DNA from: Kordiimonas pumila
GTDB lineage: Bacteria > Pseudomonadota > Alphaproteobacteria > Sphingomonadales > Kordiimonadaceae
Assembly: GCF_015240255.1 (NCBI RefSeq)
Contig: NZ_CP061205.1
Span: 2,563,501-2,627,500 of the forward strand
Direction of reading: 5' to 3'
Length of the DNA stretch: 64,000 bases
Shown here: piece after piece, positions 7,859 through 17,617 of the stretch
How the letters are laid out: the number at the start of each line of letters is the position of its first letter
Position numbering within the stretch: position 1 is the stretch's first letter
The notes under the pieces: model-generated
Seen by the model: the letters and a program-made list of their open reading frames with translations, nothing else
Database searches by the model: none
What the model was told of the DNA's origin: nothing
Position numbers and translations under genes: made by a program

Positions 7859-10720
7859 ATGTCCACCCGTATGCTTATTGACGCTCGTCACTCAGAAGAG
7901 ACGCGCGTCACAGTTGTTAAAGGTAGCCGCGTAGAGGAATTTGACTACGAATCATCTACTAGAAGACAATTAAAAGGGAATATTTATTTGGCACGGGTTA
8001 CCCGTGTGGAACCCTCCCTTCAGGCAGCGTTTGTTGAATATGGAGGAAACCGTCACGGGTTTCTTGCTTTCAGCGAAATTCACCCTGACTATTACCAAAT
8101 CCCTGTCGAAGACAGAGAAGCCCTTATCGCGGCTGAATCTGAAGAAGTGAATGCGGCTGAGGTTGATGATGATACATCAATTCAAGAAGATAAGCCAAAA
8201 CCTTCGCGCCGGCGTAGAGGACGGCGCCCTGCTGTTGCTGAAAAAGTGGCAGATTCATCTGCTTCTATTTCATCAGACGCAGAAGATCTTGGTGAAGATG
8301 CCAGTTCAGAGGCTATGGAAGAAACTGATGAGCTTGCAACTGAAGTTAAAAGTGGTGACGAAGAAGATAAAGATGCCGCAATTGAAGAAGTTGCGAGCCG
8401 CCGCCGGAATTTGCGCGTTCTAAAGCGTCGCTATAACATTCAGGAAGTCATTAAACGCCGCCAGGTGTTACTCATTCAGGTTGTGAAAGAGGAACGTGGT
8501 AATAAAGGTGCTGCGCTGACGACATACCTTTCTTTGGCTGGCAGATACTGCGTGTTAATGCCTAACTCAACACATGCTGGTGGTATTAGCCGTAAAATAT
8601 CAAGCATGGCTGATAGGAAGAAGCTGAAAGAGATTATATCCTCGCTTGAAGTGCCTCAGGATATGGGGCTTATTGTTAGAACTGCGGGTATGCAGCGAAC
8701 AAAAGTCGAGATTAAGCGCGATTATGAATATTTGCTTCGCCTTTGGAATGGCATCAGAGACCTCACGCTTCAATCAACGGCCCCTGCCCTTGTTTATGAA
8801 GAAGGCAACCTGATTAAGCGTACCATTCGGGATCTCTATGCTCGTGAAGTCGATGAAATTCTCGTTGAAGGTGAAGAGGGATATCGCGCGGCAAAAGACT
8901 TTATGAAACTTTTGATGCCAAGCCATGCAAAAAAAGTTCAACATTATAAAGATCGCATACCGCTATTTCACCGGTATCAAGTCGAAAGCCACTTAGAGGC
9001 GATGTACCAGCCAATCGTTCAGTTGCGATCAGGTGGATACATTGTTATTAACCCAACTGAGGCGTTGATTTCTATCGATGTTAACTCTGGCCGGGCAACC
9101 AAAGAACATAATATTGAAGAAACGGCCCTCAAAACAAACCTTGAGGCCGCAGAAGAAGTAGCGCGCCAACTTCGGCTGCGTGACATGGCCGGCTTAATCG
9201 TTATTGATTTCATCGACATGGAAGACCGAAACAACAACCGCTCTGTTGAAAGGCGGATGAAGGACTTCCTTAAGGCTGACCGCGCCCGCATTCAGGTTGG
9301 GCGTATTTCAAGCTTTGGCTTGATGGAAATGTCGCGCCAGCGTTTGCGCCCTAACCTTCTCGAAGTGGCTATGGAGACATGTCACCACTGTGCAGGAACA
9401 GGTATAGTAAGGTCCATTGAATCTGCTGCCTTAATGGCGCTGAGGCAGCTTGAAGAAGAAGGCATCCGTAATCGTAGTTCAGTGGTCCGGATATGCACAA
9501 ATCCTGATGTTGCTGTTTATCTGCTTAATAAAAAGCGTGCTATGCTCACAAACCTTGAGGTGCAGTATAATTACGTTATTGAGATACTTTCTCAGCCGTC
9601 ACTTGGGCAATCAGATATTGAGTTAACACGCGAAGCTGCAACAGAACCACGCCCTGAGGTATTACCAGAACTGGCCATTACTCCTGAAACAATTATGCCT
9701 GCTGTAGCTGCTCCTGTTCCAGTTGCTAGCGCCTCAGCTGCAAATCATGCTTCTGTTGACACCGTGCCGGAGCATCATACCGAAGAAGCATCTTCTGACG
9801 ATCAACCTCGTAGGAAACGCCGTCGCCGTCGCCGTCGTCGCCGGGGACCAGAAGATGCTGTAACTGGAGAAATTCGTGCTGCAAATCAGCCTAATACCGA
9901 AACGTCAGATGAAGCGCCGGAAGGTGAAGCAGTTGTAACACCTGAGGGAACTTCATCTGAAGATGAAACGAGCCCCGCTAACCGTACATCACGCAGGCGG
10001 CGTGGTAGCCGAGGTGGTCGTAGGCGGCGTGAACGCCCTGATACAGATGTTGCAACTGAAGCACCACCTTCAGACGCAGCAATAGCAGCGACTGACGCCG
10101 TGGCACAGGAAGCTACTGTGGCAACAAGCACTGAGACACCTGCCATAGCTCCAGCTCCGATTGAAGATGCAAAGCCTGTACGTCGTAGACGCCGTGTTGT
10201 TAAAACAGCCGTGCCTGAGGTTGTTGTTTCTGAGGCAGCACCCGTTGTAATTGAGACGCAAAAACCAGAGGCAAATGATACCGCCCCTCAATCTGCGCCA
10301 AGCGAAAACACTGTAGAAAAGGCGCAACCTAAACGCCGGGCTCCTCGTAAAAGGGCTACGCCAGCCGCAAAAGTTGCTGAAAATACGGTGGCTGACGCTA
10401 CTGTAGATGTACCTGAGGCTAAGAAACCTGTTCGTAGAACACGTAAAAAAGCTGAGCCAAAAGCTGCACCGGCTGACACCTCTACTGATACAGTTTCTAA
10501 TGCAGAAACTGCGGACACTACAGCAGAAAAGAAACCTGTGCGGCGTAAACGCGCGCCTGCAGCAGCAGCGGCTGCTGTCGAAACAAGTGCACCTAAAAAA
10601 GCAGCGGCCAAAACCGCAGACAGCAACACTAAAATTGTTGTCAATAAAGTACCAGACAGTGAGCCTGCTACAGATTCGTCATCACGGCGTAAAGGCTGGT
10701 GGCAACGCACATTTGGCTAA
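7859..10720 (+). CDS. rne: Ribonuclease E/G family endoribonuclease
   Basis: This 953-residue RNase E begins at ATG 7859 (MSTRMLIDARH) with GGAG nine bases upstream; a GTG at 7838 is in frame but less likely. The S1 RNA-binding domain is interrupted after HPDYYQIP by an insertion of roughly 100 residues, first acidic then basic, as in other alphaproteobacterial enzymes. The catalytic DNase I-like part has ISIDVNSGRAT and GLIVIDFIDM (metal-binding Asp), and the Zn-link CHHCAGTG allows tetramer formation. The C-terminal 350 residues are low-complexity, with Arg-rich blocks and Ala/Pro/Glu stretches, the usual disordered degradosome scaffold that binds RNA and partner proteins. It is divergent from amiC and followed by a strong terminator. 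Confidence 0.95.
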   Translation: MSTRMLIDARHSEETRVTVVKGSRVEEFDYESSTRRQLKGNIYLARVTRVEPSLQAAFVEYGGNRHGFLAFSEIHPDYYQIPVEDREALIAAESEEVNAAEVDDDTSIQEDKPKPSRRRRGRRPAVAEKVADSSASISSDAEDLGEDASSEAMEETDELATEVKSGDEEDKDAAIEEVASRRRNLRVLKRRYNIQEVIKRRQVLLIQVVKEERGNKGAALTTYLSLAGRYCVLMPNSTHAGGISRKISSMADRKKLKEIISSLEVPQDMGLIVRTAGMQRTKVEIKRDYEYLLRLWNGIRDLTLQSTAPALVYEEGNLIKRTIRDLYAREVDEILVEGEEGYRAAKDFMKLLMPSHAKKVQHYKDRIPLFHRYQVESHLEAMYQPIVQLRSGGYIVINPTEALISIDVNSGRATKEHNIEETALKTNLEAAEEVARQLRLRDMAGLIVIDFIDMEDRNNNRSVERRMKDFLKADRARIQVGRISSFGLMEMSRQRLRPNLLEVAMETCHHCAGTGIVRSIESAALMALRQLEEEGIRNRSSVVRICTNPDVAVYLLNKKRAMLTNLEVQYNYVIEILSQPSLGQSDIELTREAATEPRPEVLPELAITPETIMPAVAAPVPVASASAANHASVDTVPEHHTEEASSDDQPRRKRRRRRRRRRGPEDAVTGEIRAANQPNTETSDEAPEGEAVVTPEGTSSEDETSPANRTSRRRRGSRGGRRRRERPDTDVATEAPPSDAAIAATDAVAQEATVATSTETPAIAPAPIEDAKPVRRRRRVVKTAVPEVVVSEAAPVVIETQKPEANDTAPQSAPSENTVEKAQPKRRAPRKRATPAAKVAENTVADATVDVPEAKKPVRRTRKKAEPKAAPADTSTDTVSNAETADTTAEKKPVRRKRAPAAAAAAVETSAPKKAAAKTADSNTKIVVNKVPDSEPATDSSSRRKGWWQRTFG

Positions 10721-10733
10721 AACCTATATCAAA

Positions 10734-10765
10734 AGCGGTAAAGCCTTAGCTTTGCCGCTTTTTTT
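10734..10765 (+). terminator. Rho-independent terminator of rne
   Basis: An 11-bp stem (10734-10744 with 10749-10759, one G-U pair) with loop CTTA is followed by seven T (10759-10765). Confidence 0.88.
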
Positions 10766-10855
10766 ATGCAGATTGTATCACAAGCTTGTCACTGAATGTT
10801 CATTGACGGTTAACGTGGGTATCATTAGCCTACACTGCAATTGCAGGAGATACGT

Positions 10856-12265
10856 GTGCGACTAAATTCAGCCCTTATTAAATATTTTATTGTTTTTGCC
10901 TTCTTATGGATGCCGGCGGGCAAAACACATGCCCAGTCTATATTGCGGGATGCAGAAACTGAAGAATTTCTGAATGAAATATCAAAGCCTCTATTTATTG
11001 CAGCAGGCCTGAACCCAGAATCAGTAAAAATATATCTGCTATCAGACAAATCTCTTAACGCCTTTGTGACGGGTGGCCAAAATATATTCATCCATTCTGG
11101 TTTATTCATGGAAGCAGATAATGTTGACCAGCTTATTGGCGTTATAGCACACGAAACCGGCCATATATCTGGTGGACACCTATCTCGAATTGGTGATGCC
11201 GTATCAGTTGCCACCAACACCAGCATTATCTCAATGGTTCTGGGCGCAGCAGCAATTTTGGCAGGCAGCCCAGATGCAGGCATGGGCATGTTTATGGCAG
11301 GCCAGTCTATGGCCCAAGGCCAGTTTCTAGCATACACAAGAGTACAAGAAAGCACTGCAGACCAAGCAGGAGCGACATTCTTGGAAAAGTCTGGTTACTC
11401 AGGCATTGGCTTAATTGAGTTTTTTGAAAAACTTCGCCATCAGGAGATATTGTCTCAAGCGCGCCAAGACCCTTATGTTAGGAGCCACCCTCTTACTGGT
11501 ACGCGCATACAATCCCTTCGAGCTGTTGTTAGCCAAAGCCCTTATTATAACAAAGGGCCTGACCCAGTCTTAAATGAGGAATTTAACAGGTTAAAAGCAA
11601 AGCTTTTTGGCTATATAACCAATCCCACAATAACACTTAGAAAATATCCACTTAGTGATACCTCCATTGCGGCACACTACGCCCGGGTTTATGCCTACCA
11701 CAAAGCTTTAGAATGGGATTTAGCTCTAAAGGAAGCGGACGCTTTAATCGAAAAAGAACCGCACAACCCATTTTTTTATGAAATTAAAGGGCAAATCCTG
11801 TTCGAAAATGGCCATGTTGAACAATCGTTGCCAATATTCGAATCAGCCGTAGCTTATGCGCCACATGAACCACTTGTGGCTACTGCACTAGGCCAAGCCA
11901 TGGTCTCACTTGAAAAAGAAGACATGATGGAAAAGGCCATACCCATACTGGAAGATGCAACTCGTATTGACCCCGGAAACACGTTTGCCTGGTTTAACCT
12001 GGCAAAGGCATATAGCTGGATAGGTCAGGATGCAAAAGCTAGCCTGGCTACAGCAGAGCGCTTTTTTTCTGCAGGGGTTCCCCCTCAGGCAATGATGCAT
12101 GCACGACGTGCAATGGAAGGCTTTAAGCCCGGTACTCCTGAACATTTAAGAGCTCAAGATATTTTCTTTGTCTCGCAAGAGGCCACCGAACGAATGGAAC
12201 GTCAACGGGGCCGTCAACGACTGAATGTAACCTTCGGCCAACAACAAGAATTACTGAAAGAATAG
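10856..12265 (+). CDS. M48 family metalloprotease with TPR domain (BepA-like)
   Basis: The start is GTG 10856 with AGGAGA six bases upstream; the product is about 469 residues. A signal peptide ends near THAQS, so the protein is periplasmic. The peptidase domain has the zinc motif HETGH, with a downstream zinc-ligand Glu probably in ESTADQAGA. The C-terminal half carries tetratricopeptide-like helices (WDLALKEADALIEKEPHNP, then repeats to the end). This is the architecture of BepA (YfgC), which assists outer-membrane protein assembly and degrades stalled substrates. The DsbA-like gene follows after 7 bases, so the two likely act together in envelope protein folding and quality control. Confidence 0.88.
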   Translation: MRLNSALIKYFIVFAFLWMPAGKTHAQSILRDAETEEFLNEISKPLFIAAGLNPESVKIYLLSDKSLNAFVTGGQNIFIHSGLFMEADNVDQLIGVIAHETGHISGGHLSRIGDAVSVATNTSIISMVLGAAAILAGSPDAGMGMFMAGQSMAQGQFLAYTRVQESTADQAGATFLEKSGYSGIGLIEFFEKLRHQEILSQARQDPYVRSHPLTGTRIQSLRAVVSQSPYYNKGPDPVLNEEFNRLKAKLFGYITNPTITLRKYPLSDTSIAAHYARVYAYHKALEWDLALKEADALIEKEPHNPFFYEIKGQILFENGHVEQSLPIFESAVAYAPHEPLVATALGQAMVSLEKEDMMEKAIPILEDATRIDPGNTFAWFNLAKAYSWIGQDAKASLATAERFFSAGVPPQAMMHARRAMEGFKPGTPEHLRAQDIFFVSQEATERMERQRGRQRLNVTFGQQQELLKE

Positions 12266-12272
12266 GTCCCAT

Positions 12273-13028
12273 ATGAAATTTGTATTTTCTGCAGTTATTG
12301 CAGCTCTCTTGCTTTCGCCTACAACACATGCGTCTGAAGCTAAAATATTAGATGCAGAGCGTGAAAAAATAGAAGCTGTTATTCAAAATTATCTAATGGA
12401 AAAGCCTGAAATTATTGCTCTTGCCATTCAGGAATTGCAACGGCGTCAAAACCTTGCTCAGATGTTGCCTGCCATTAAAATGTACAGAGAATACCTTGAA
12501 AATGAACAAAACCAGCCTGTACTGGGTAACCCAGACGGTGATGTTACAATCGTTGAGTTTTTTGATTATCGCTGCGGTTATTGTCGTCGGCACTTTCAAG
12601 AAGTTATGCGTTTAGTAAAAGATGATGGTAACGTTAAATGGGTCCTAAAACATTTTCCAATTCTTGACCGCCCAGGAGAACCGGCTCTATCACGCAAGGC
12701 AGCACTTGCCGCGATCGCTGCAGGAAACCAAGGGAAATTTGCTGAATTTCATATTGCTATGATGACAGGCGCTGGTGCTATCACTGAAGAGTATATATTT
12801 AATACAGCCCGTTCTGTTGGTTTGGATATTGAAAAATTAAAAACTGATATGGCCAACAAACTAACTGACAAAGTGATTAACAATGCGCTTTCTATTGGGC
12901 AGGACATTGGCTTTAGCGGCACGCCCGGATATGTCATTGGTAATGATGTTGTTTTGGGAGCCGAAGGCTATGAGCGGCTAAAGTCTGCTGTAGCAAGGGC
13001 TAGAGCAGATAATAAAACTAAAGAGTAA
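12273..13028 (+). CDS. DsbA family thiol:disulfide oxidoreductase
   Basis: A signal peptide (to about residue 20) precedes a helical N-terminal extension with KPEIIALAIQELQRRQN, typical of the ScsC/Com1-like group and sometimes used for oligomerisation. A thioredoxin fold follows, with active-site CGYC in FFDYRCGYCRRHF and cis-Pro motif GTPGYVIG near the C terminus. It is predicted to oxidise or isomerise disulfides in the periplasm. It lies 7 bases after the M48 protease gene, a recurring pair in this class. The exact direction of its redox activity cannot be told from sequence. Confidence 0.9.
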   Translation: MKFVFSAVIAALLLSPTTHASEAKILDAEREKIEAVIQNYLMEKPEIIALAIQELQRRQNLAQMLPAIKMYREYLENEQNQPVLGNPDGDVTIVEFFDYRCGYCRRHFQEVMRLVKDDGNVKWVLKHFPILDRPGEPALSRKAALAAIAAGNQGKFAEFHIAMMTGAGAITEEYIFNTARSVGLDIEKLKTDMANKLTDKVINNALSIGQDIGFSGTPGYVIGNDVVLGAEGYERLKSAVARARADNKTKE

Positions 13029-13039
13029 GAAGAAATACA

Positions 13040-13072
13040 GGTGAAAAGCGGGTGCATTATCTACTTTTCACC
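13040..13072. terminator. Inverted repeat between the dsbA-like and thiG genes
   Basis: GGTGAAAAG (13040-13048) pairs perfectly with CTTTTCACC (13064-13072) over a 15-base loop. It lies between convergent genes where a terminator is expected, but no U-tract follows on either strand, so the role is uncertain. Confidence 0.4.
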
Positions 13073-13081
13073 CTATAAAAC

Positions 13082-13861
13082 TTAGATTAGGCCAGAAAGC
13101 GGTGAGCTGGGGTCGGCATATTTCTTTTTGGGCATCCGACCTGCAAGGTATGAAAGCCGGCCTGATTGCACAGCAAGTTTCATAGCTTCAGCCATTTTAA
13201 CAGGGTACTTCGCTTCAGCAATTGCCGTGTTCATCAGAACACCGTCACAACCTAGCTCCATAGCGATGGACGCATCGGATGCAGCCCCTACACCTGCATC
13301 AACAAGTAAGGGTACGCCCGCCTGCTCTATCATTAAGCGTATTTGAACAGGGTTTTGAATTCCAAGGCCAGAGCCAATAGGTGCACCAAGAGGCATAATG
13401 GCTACGCAGCCCATTTCCTCAAGTTTTTTTGCCGCAATTGGATCATCGCTACAATAAACCATAACTTTAAAACCCTCTTTAACCAGAACTTCCGCCGCAA
13501 CAAAAGTTTCCTGCATATTCGGGTACAATGTCTTTTGGTCTCCTAAAACCTCAAGCTTAACCAAGTCCCAGCCCCCCGCTTCTCGTGCAAGTCTGAGCGT
13601 TCTAACAGCAGATTGAGCATCAAAACATCCGGCTGTGTTCGGCAAATATGTAATTTTTTTAGGATCTAAATAGTCAACAAGCATTGGCTGAGTGGGATCA
13701 GAAACATTAACCCGGCGCACAGCAACCGTCACAATTTCAGCACCAGAAGCATTCACCGCAGCGGCGGTTTCTTCAAAGTCCTTATATTTCCCTGTGCCAA
13801 CGATCAAGCGTGAGTGATATTCCTTACCCGCAAGTGTCCATGTATCGTCTTTATGTGTCAC
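13082..13861 (-). CDS. thiG: Thiazole synthase ThiG
   Basis: The 259-residue TIM-barrel enzyme of thiamine synthesis forms the thiazole phosphate ring from deoxyxylulose phosphate, dehydroglycine and ThiS-thiocarboxylate. The Schiff-base Lys is in LVKLEVLGD, and other family motifs are NTAGC, the phosphate-binding GIQNPVQIR and [18 protein letters not shown]. It follows thiS after 4 bases, forming a two-gene thiSG unit. No other thi gene is next to it, so the rest of the pathway must be elsewhere. I found no TPP riboswitch core upstream. Confidence 0.95.
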   Translation of the reverse strand: MTHKDDTWTLAGKEYHSRLIVGTGKYKDFEETAAAVNASGAEIVTVAVRRVNVSDPTQPMLVDYLDPKKITYLPNTAGCFDAQSAVRTLRLAREAGGWDLVKLEVLGDQKTLYPNMQETFVAAEVLVKEGFKVMVYCSDDPIAAKKLEEMGCVAIMPLGAPIGSGLGIQNPVQIRLMIEQAGVPLLVDAGVGAASDASIAMELGCDGVLMNTAIAEAKYPVKMAEAMKLAVQSGRLSYLAGRMPKKKYADPSSPLSGLI

Positions 13862-13865
13862 GGTA

Positions 13866-14069
13866 TTATCCTCCGCCTATAAAATGTACTATTTCTAAAG
13901 TATCGCCGTCATTCAGCATTGATTCTCTAAATGTGGATTTTGGAATAATTTCCAAGTTTCTCTCTACTGCAACTTTTTTAGGATCAAGTTTGAGGCTAAC
14001 CAAAAAACTCCAAACAGTTATGCCTTCTGGAATTTTCTTTTCATCACCATTTACAAGTATTGTATTCAC
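13866..14069 (-). CDS. thiS: Sulfur carrier protein ThiS
   Basis: The 67-residue ubiquitin-like protein ends in the diagnostic GG (VHFIGGG). After adenylation by ThiF it carries sulfur as a C-terminal thiocarboxylate to ThiG, which is encoded 4 bases downstream. Length and MNTILVNGD start match the family, though the C terminus has one extra Gly beyond the usual GG. Confidence 0.9.
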   Translation of the reverse strand: MNTILVNGDEKKIPEGITVWSFLVSLKLDPKKVAVERNLEIIPKSTFRESMLNDGDTLEIVHFIGGG

Positions 14070-14233
14070 TTGAAGTAACCCTTTGCAGTATTAAGCTTTA
14101 CCTTACCGGCGAAGCAGGATAAGCATGCCATCGAACAGCATAATGAATATTTTAGTGTTCCTGCTTTGCATACTATGCATATGGCATTATACAGGTTCCT
14201 TCAAGCGGTCTGTCGAAAGAGTGGTTGCTACTG

Positions 14234-14692
14234 ATGAGTAAAAACAAAATACATAATATTTTGGTACTAAATGGTCCAAATCTAAATTTACTTGGCACCC
14301 GTGAGCCAGAAACATATGGCAGTACAACTCTCACAGAAATTGAAGAATTGACAAAAGCCAGGGCTGATTCCCACGGCTTTACAATAGATTTTCGACAAAC
14401 AAACATTGAAGGCACACTGGTTGACTGGATTCAGCAGTCAGCTGGTCAAGCTGATGCCATCATTCTGAATGCAGCCGCCTACACACATACGTCCATTGCG
14501 ATACATGATGCTATTGCTGCAATTAAAACGCCTGTAATAGAAGTTCATTTGTCCAATGTCTTTGCTCGGGAAGATTACCGACACCATTCTTACGTTTCAG
14601 ACGTAGCTGTTGGTGTTATTTGTGGTTTTGGGGCACAAGGATATTTACTTGCGATTGATGCGATAGCCAGTATGCTGCGCAACCAGTCTTGA
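14234..14692 (+). CDS. aroQ: Type II 3-dehydroquinate dehydratase
   Basis: The 152-residue flavodoxin-like enzyme of the shikimate pathway dehydrates 3-dehydroquinate. Motifs include LNGPNLNLLGTREPETYG (with the catalytic Tyr in the flexible lid), IILNAAAYTHTS and EVHLSNVFARE, then the active-site His in DYRHHSY. The start is ATG 14234 with AGAGTGG upstream; an in-frame TTG at 14225 is less likely. It begins the aroQ-accB-accC-aat run, an order common in alphaproteobacteria. Confidence 0.95.
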   Translation: MSKNKIHNILVLNGPNLNLLGTREPETYGSTTLTEIEELTKARADSHGFTIDFRQTNIEGTLVDWIQQSAGQADAIILNAAAYTHTSIAIHDAIAAIKTPVIEVHLSNVFAREDYRHHSYVSDVAVGVICGFGAQGYLLAIDAIASMLRNQS

Positions 14693-14708
14693 TCTAAGGG
14701 TAAGCTAC

Positions 14709-15173
14709 ATGTCTAAATTAAAAGAGTATAAAGAACTCATTCATGAACTCGCAGAACTATTAGACAAATCTACATTGTCTGAGATTGAAGTTCAGGAAGA
14801 TGATTTCCGTATCCGGGTTGCACGCGAAATAACCAATACAGTTAATTACGCCGCACCGGCATACCCAGCCCAGCCTGCTCAACAAATGGCAGCGCCAACA
14901 CATGTGCCTGATGTTTCAGCAGCCGTTATCGCTGATCATCCTGGTGCTATCCCTGCCCCTATGGTCGGTACCGCTTATGCAGCCCCTTCACCAGAATCAC
15001 CCAACTTTATAAAAGTAGGTGATATGGTAAAAGAGGGAGACACATTGCTCATTATTGAAGCAATGAAGGTTATGAACCAAATTGCTTCTTCTAAGTCTGG
15101 TAAAGTAAAAGAAGTGTTCTTTTCTGATGGTCAGCCTGTCGAATACGGCGAAATTTTGTGTATCATTGAATAG
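14709..15173 (+). CDS. accB: Biotin carboxyl carrier protein of acetyl-CoA carboxylase
   Basis: The 154-residue BCCP has an N-terminal helical region, a Pro/Ala-rich linker (APAYPAQPAQQMAAP) and a C-terminal biotinyl domain. The biotin-accepting Lys is in EAMKVMN. It carries carboxybiotin between the AccC biotin carboxylase and the AccAD transferase in the first step of fatty-acid synthesis. accC follows after 11 bases. Confidence 0.95.
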   Translation: MSKLKEYKELIHELAELLDKSTLSEIEVQEDDFRIRVAREITNTVNYAAPAYPAQPAQQMAAPTHVPDVSAAVIADHPGAIPAPMVGTAYAAPSPESPNFIKVGDMVKEGDTLLIIEAMKVMNQIASSKSGKVKEVFFSDGQPVEYGEILCIIE

Positions 15174-15184
15174 GCTAATTCCGA

Positions 15185-16531
15185 ATGATTGAAAAAGTCC
15201 TGATTGCAAACCGGGGTGAAATTGCCCTTCGCATTCATAGAGCCTGTCATGAAATGGGCATTAAAACGGTTGCTGTACATTCAACGGCAGATAGCGATGC
15301 TATGCATGTACGTTTGGCTGACGAATCCGTTTGTATTGGTCCTCCGGCATCAACCAATAGTTATTTAAATATACCAGCCATTATTTCTGCCGCAGAAATT
15401 ACTGGTGCAGATGCTATTCACCCTGGTTATGGCTTTTTATCAGAAAATGCCCGGTTTGCAGAAATTGTAAACGAGCATGATATCAAATTTATCGGCCCAA
15501 GCCCTGAACATATTCGCATGATGGGTGATAAAATCACTGCCAAAGAAACTGTTAAAAAGCTGGGGATACCTGTAGTGCCCGGTTCAGAAGGCGGCATTAC
15601 TGAGGATGAAGAAGCTCGCAAGGTCTGCAAAGAAATAGGCTTTCCGGTTATCATTAAAGCGTCAGCCGGTGGCGGTGGCCGCGGTATGAAGATCGTTAAA
15701 AAAGAAGAAGATCTATCAACTGCCCTCAATGCGTGCCGTACAGAAGCTAAGGCAGCATTTGGTGATGATGCCGTTTACATAGAGAAGTTTCTTGGTAAAC
15801 CACGCCACATAGAATTTCAGATTATCGGTGATAGTTACGGTAACTGTATTCATTTAGGCGAACGGGATTGTTCTCTTCAACGGCGACACCAAAAGGTTCT
15901 TGAAGAAGCCCCTTCCCCAGTCATTAGCGAAGAAACTCGCATGCATATGGGCGGTGTTGTTGCCAAAGCCATGGCTAACTTTGGCTACTGCGGCGCAGGT
16001 ACTATTGAATTTCTTTATGAGGACGGTGAGTTTTATTTCATTGAAATGAATACCCGACTTCAAGTTGAACACCCTGTCACAGAAATGATTACGGGTATTG
16101 ATATTGTACGTGAGCAAATTCGCGTAGCGGCCGGTGAAAAGCTTTCCTATACACAAGACATGGTCCGCTTTTTTGGCCATGCTATTGAGTGTCGTATTAA
16201 TGCCGAGCACCCTTTCACTTTCATGCCTAGCCCGGGAACAGTGACACAGTACCATCCACCAGGTGGTCTTAATGTTCGCTGCGACAGTGCCGTTTACACC
16301 GGTTATAAAATACCACCTTACTATGACAGCATGGTAGCGAAGCTTATTGTTTCTGGTTATACGCGCGAGGGCTGCTTACTGCGCCTCAGACGCTCACTTG
16401 AAGAATATGTGATTGACGGTGTCACAACAACAATACCGCTTCATCAGGAACTTATGAAGGATCCTGATTTCCAGAATGGTGATTATGACATTCATTGGCT
16501 GGAAAAGTTTTTAGAGCAAAAAGGAAAATAA
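15185..16531 (+). CDS. accC: Biotin carboxylase subunit of acetyl-CoA carboxylase
   Basis: The 448-residue ATP-grasp enzyme carboxylates biotin on AccB using bicarbonate and ATP. Motifs include the N-terminal [11 protein letters not shown], the glycine-rich ATP loop [12 protein letters not shown], the active-site stretch [14 protein letters not shown] and [11 protein letters not shown]. Length matches the family. It is followed after 16 bases by aat. Confidence 0.96.
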   Translation: MIEKVLIANRGEIALRIHRACHEMGIKTVAVHSTADSDAMHVRLADESVCIGPPASTNSYLNIPAIISAAEITGADAIHPGYGFLSENARFAEIVNEHDIKFIGPSPEHIRMMGDKITAKETVKKLGIPVVPGSEGGITEDEEARKVCKEIGFPVIIKASAGGGGRGMKIVKKEEDLSTALNACRTEAKAAFGDDAVYIEKFLGKPRHIEFQIIGDSYGNCIHLGERDCSLQRRHQKVLEEAPSPVISEETRMHMGGVVAKAMANFGYCGAGTIEFLYEDGEFYFIEMNTRLQVEHPVTEMITGIDIVREQIRVAAGEKLSYTQDMVRFFGHAIECRINAEHPFTFMPSPGTVTQYHPPGGLNVRCDSAVYTGYKIPPYYDSMVAKLIVSGYTREGCLLRLRRSLEEYVIDGVTTTIPLHQELMKDPDFQNGDYDIHWLEKFLEQKGK

Positions 16532-16547
16532 AGGTTAATTCGGGGTT

Positions 16548-17207
16548 ATGACACACGACACAATAACCCCGGATTTACTGTTGCAGGCATATGCCAGCGG
16601 TGTTTTTCCTATGTCTGAGGGCCGAGAGGATGATGAGCTTTTTTGGGTTGACCCGGAAGAGCGCGGCATTCTGCCCCTCACCTCTTTTCATATACCCAAG
16701 TCCCTAGCAAAAGTAATACGTCAGGAACGCTACAGCATTACAGCGAATACCTGCTTTAAAACGGTGGTGCAATCATGTGCCAAGCCTACACGTGGCCGTG
16801 AAACTACATGGATAAGCGAACGTATTGAGGCTCTCTATAGCGAGCTACATAGACGGGGCTATGCCCATTCTATTGAATGTTGGGAAGCAGGGAATTTGGT
16901 AGGCGGTCTATACGGTGTGTCTCTTGCAGGCGCATTCTTCGGGGAAAGTATGTTTAGTACTGCAACAAACGCTAGTAAAGTATCGCTCGTATATTTGGTC
17001 GCACGGTTGATCAGAGGTGGGTATAAATTACTTGATACCCAGTTTATAACCGACCACTTAAAACAGTTTGGAGCGCTCGAAATTTCCCGCACGGAATATC
17101 GCAAGCGCCTCCACGAAGCGTTGACGGTAGAAAATGTAAGATTTGATCAGTTAGATGATACAGTGTCTGGTGCAACCATTATGCATTTAATCACCCAAAC
17201 GTCATAA
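16548..17207 (+). CDS. aat: Leucyl/phenylalanyl-tRNA-protein transferase
   Basis: The 219-residue Aat enzyme adds Leu or Phe to N-terminal Lys/Arg, creating N-degrons for ClpS/ClpAP. Motifs are YASGVFPMSEG, FWVDPEERGI, SIECWEAGNLVGGLYG and FFGESMFS. The C terminus ends with LLDTQFITDHLKQFGALEISR and a short tail. Its last 61 bases overlap the convergent DUF2155 gene; both frames read cleanly, so this is a true overlap. Confidence 0.95.
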   Translation: MTHDTITPDLLLQAYASGVFPMSEGREDDELFWVDPEERGILPLTSFHIPKSLAKVIRQERYSITANTCFKTVVQSCAKPTRGRETTWISERIEALYSELHRRGYAHSIECWEAGNLVGGLYGVSLAGAFFGESMFSTATNASKVSLVYLVARLIRGGYKLLDTQFITDHLKQFGALEISRTEYRKRLHEALTVENVRFDQLDDTVSGATIMHLITQTS

Positions 17208-17617
17208 ACAGGATGCTCAAGCGCATTTAGAGCTGGGCTAGAGGCAATCATCCAACCTTCAAAAACACGGTCATGCTGGCCGTTATGCTTCACATCATCA
17301 ATTTCAAGATATGCAAATGTTTCAGGGGGTTCAACAGGTGGGCGAGTGCGACAATAACGAGGCGTTATTGAAAGCGTGCCAAAACGGTGTTCTGATCCAA
17401 TTTCAATAGAAACCTCTGTTACCCGCGCTGTAATTTTATCAAGAAGACGTAAAACAACAGAATTATGCTGAATTGCATTTTCAGGAGGCAAAAGATTTTC
17501 CCCGCTGTCTGATTGTTCCGTATCATCCTGAAGAGCATATGCAGGCATAAAGCTTGTATCCAGCGAAAGAACACTGAAAACAGCGGAAATGGCAATAAGC
17601 TTAATTTTCTTTTTCAC
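17147..17617 (-). CDS. DUF2155 domain-containing exported protein
   Basis: The core matches DUF2155: YCRTRPPVEPPETFAYLEI, then VFEGWMIASSPALNALEHPV with YDVWVIKC. It is a small alphaproteobacterial periplasmic family of unknown function. I place the start at GTG 17617 (VKKKIKLIAISAVF becomes a normal signal peptide); the frame stays open to 17650. It overlaps the end of the MlaD-type gene by 17 bases and is the last gene of the NDUFA12-MlaD-DUF2155 unit, an order conserved in the class, hinting at an envelope role. Confidence 0.85.
   Translation of the reverse strand: MKKKIKLIAISAVFSVLSLDTSFMPAYALQDDTEQSDSGENLLPPENAIQHNSVVLRLLDKITARVTEVSIEIGSEHRFGTLSITPRYCRTRPPVEPPETFAYLEIDDVKHNGQHDRVFEGWMIASSPALNALEHPVYDVWVIKCIMVAPDTVSSN

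Noticed and set aside
9886-10710. Long minus-strand frames within the 3' half of rne
   Set aside because: They are shadows of the Ala/Arg-rich coding strand with no start signals or protein-like content.
14070-14225. TPP riboswitch expected upstream of thiS-thiG
   Set aside because: No CTGAGA or downstream TPP-core sequence is present on the minus strand.
17147-17207. Frameshift or assembly error where aat and DUF2155 overlap by 61 bases
   Set aside because: Both proteins keep family-typical C termini and each frame is open; convergent overlap is real.
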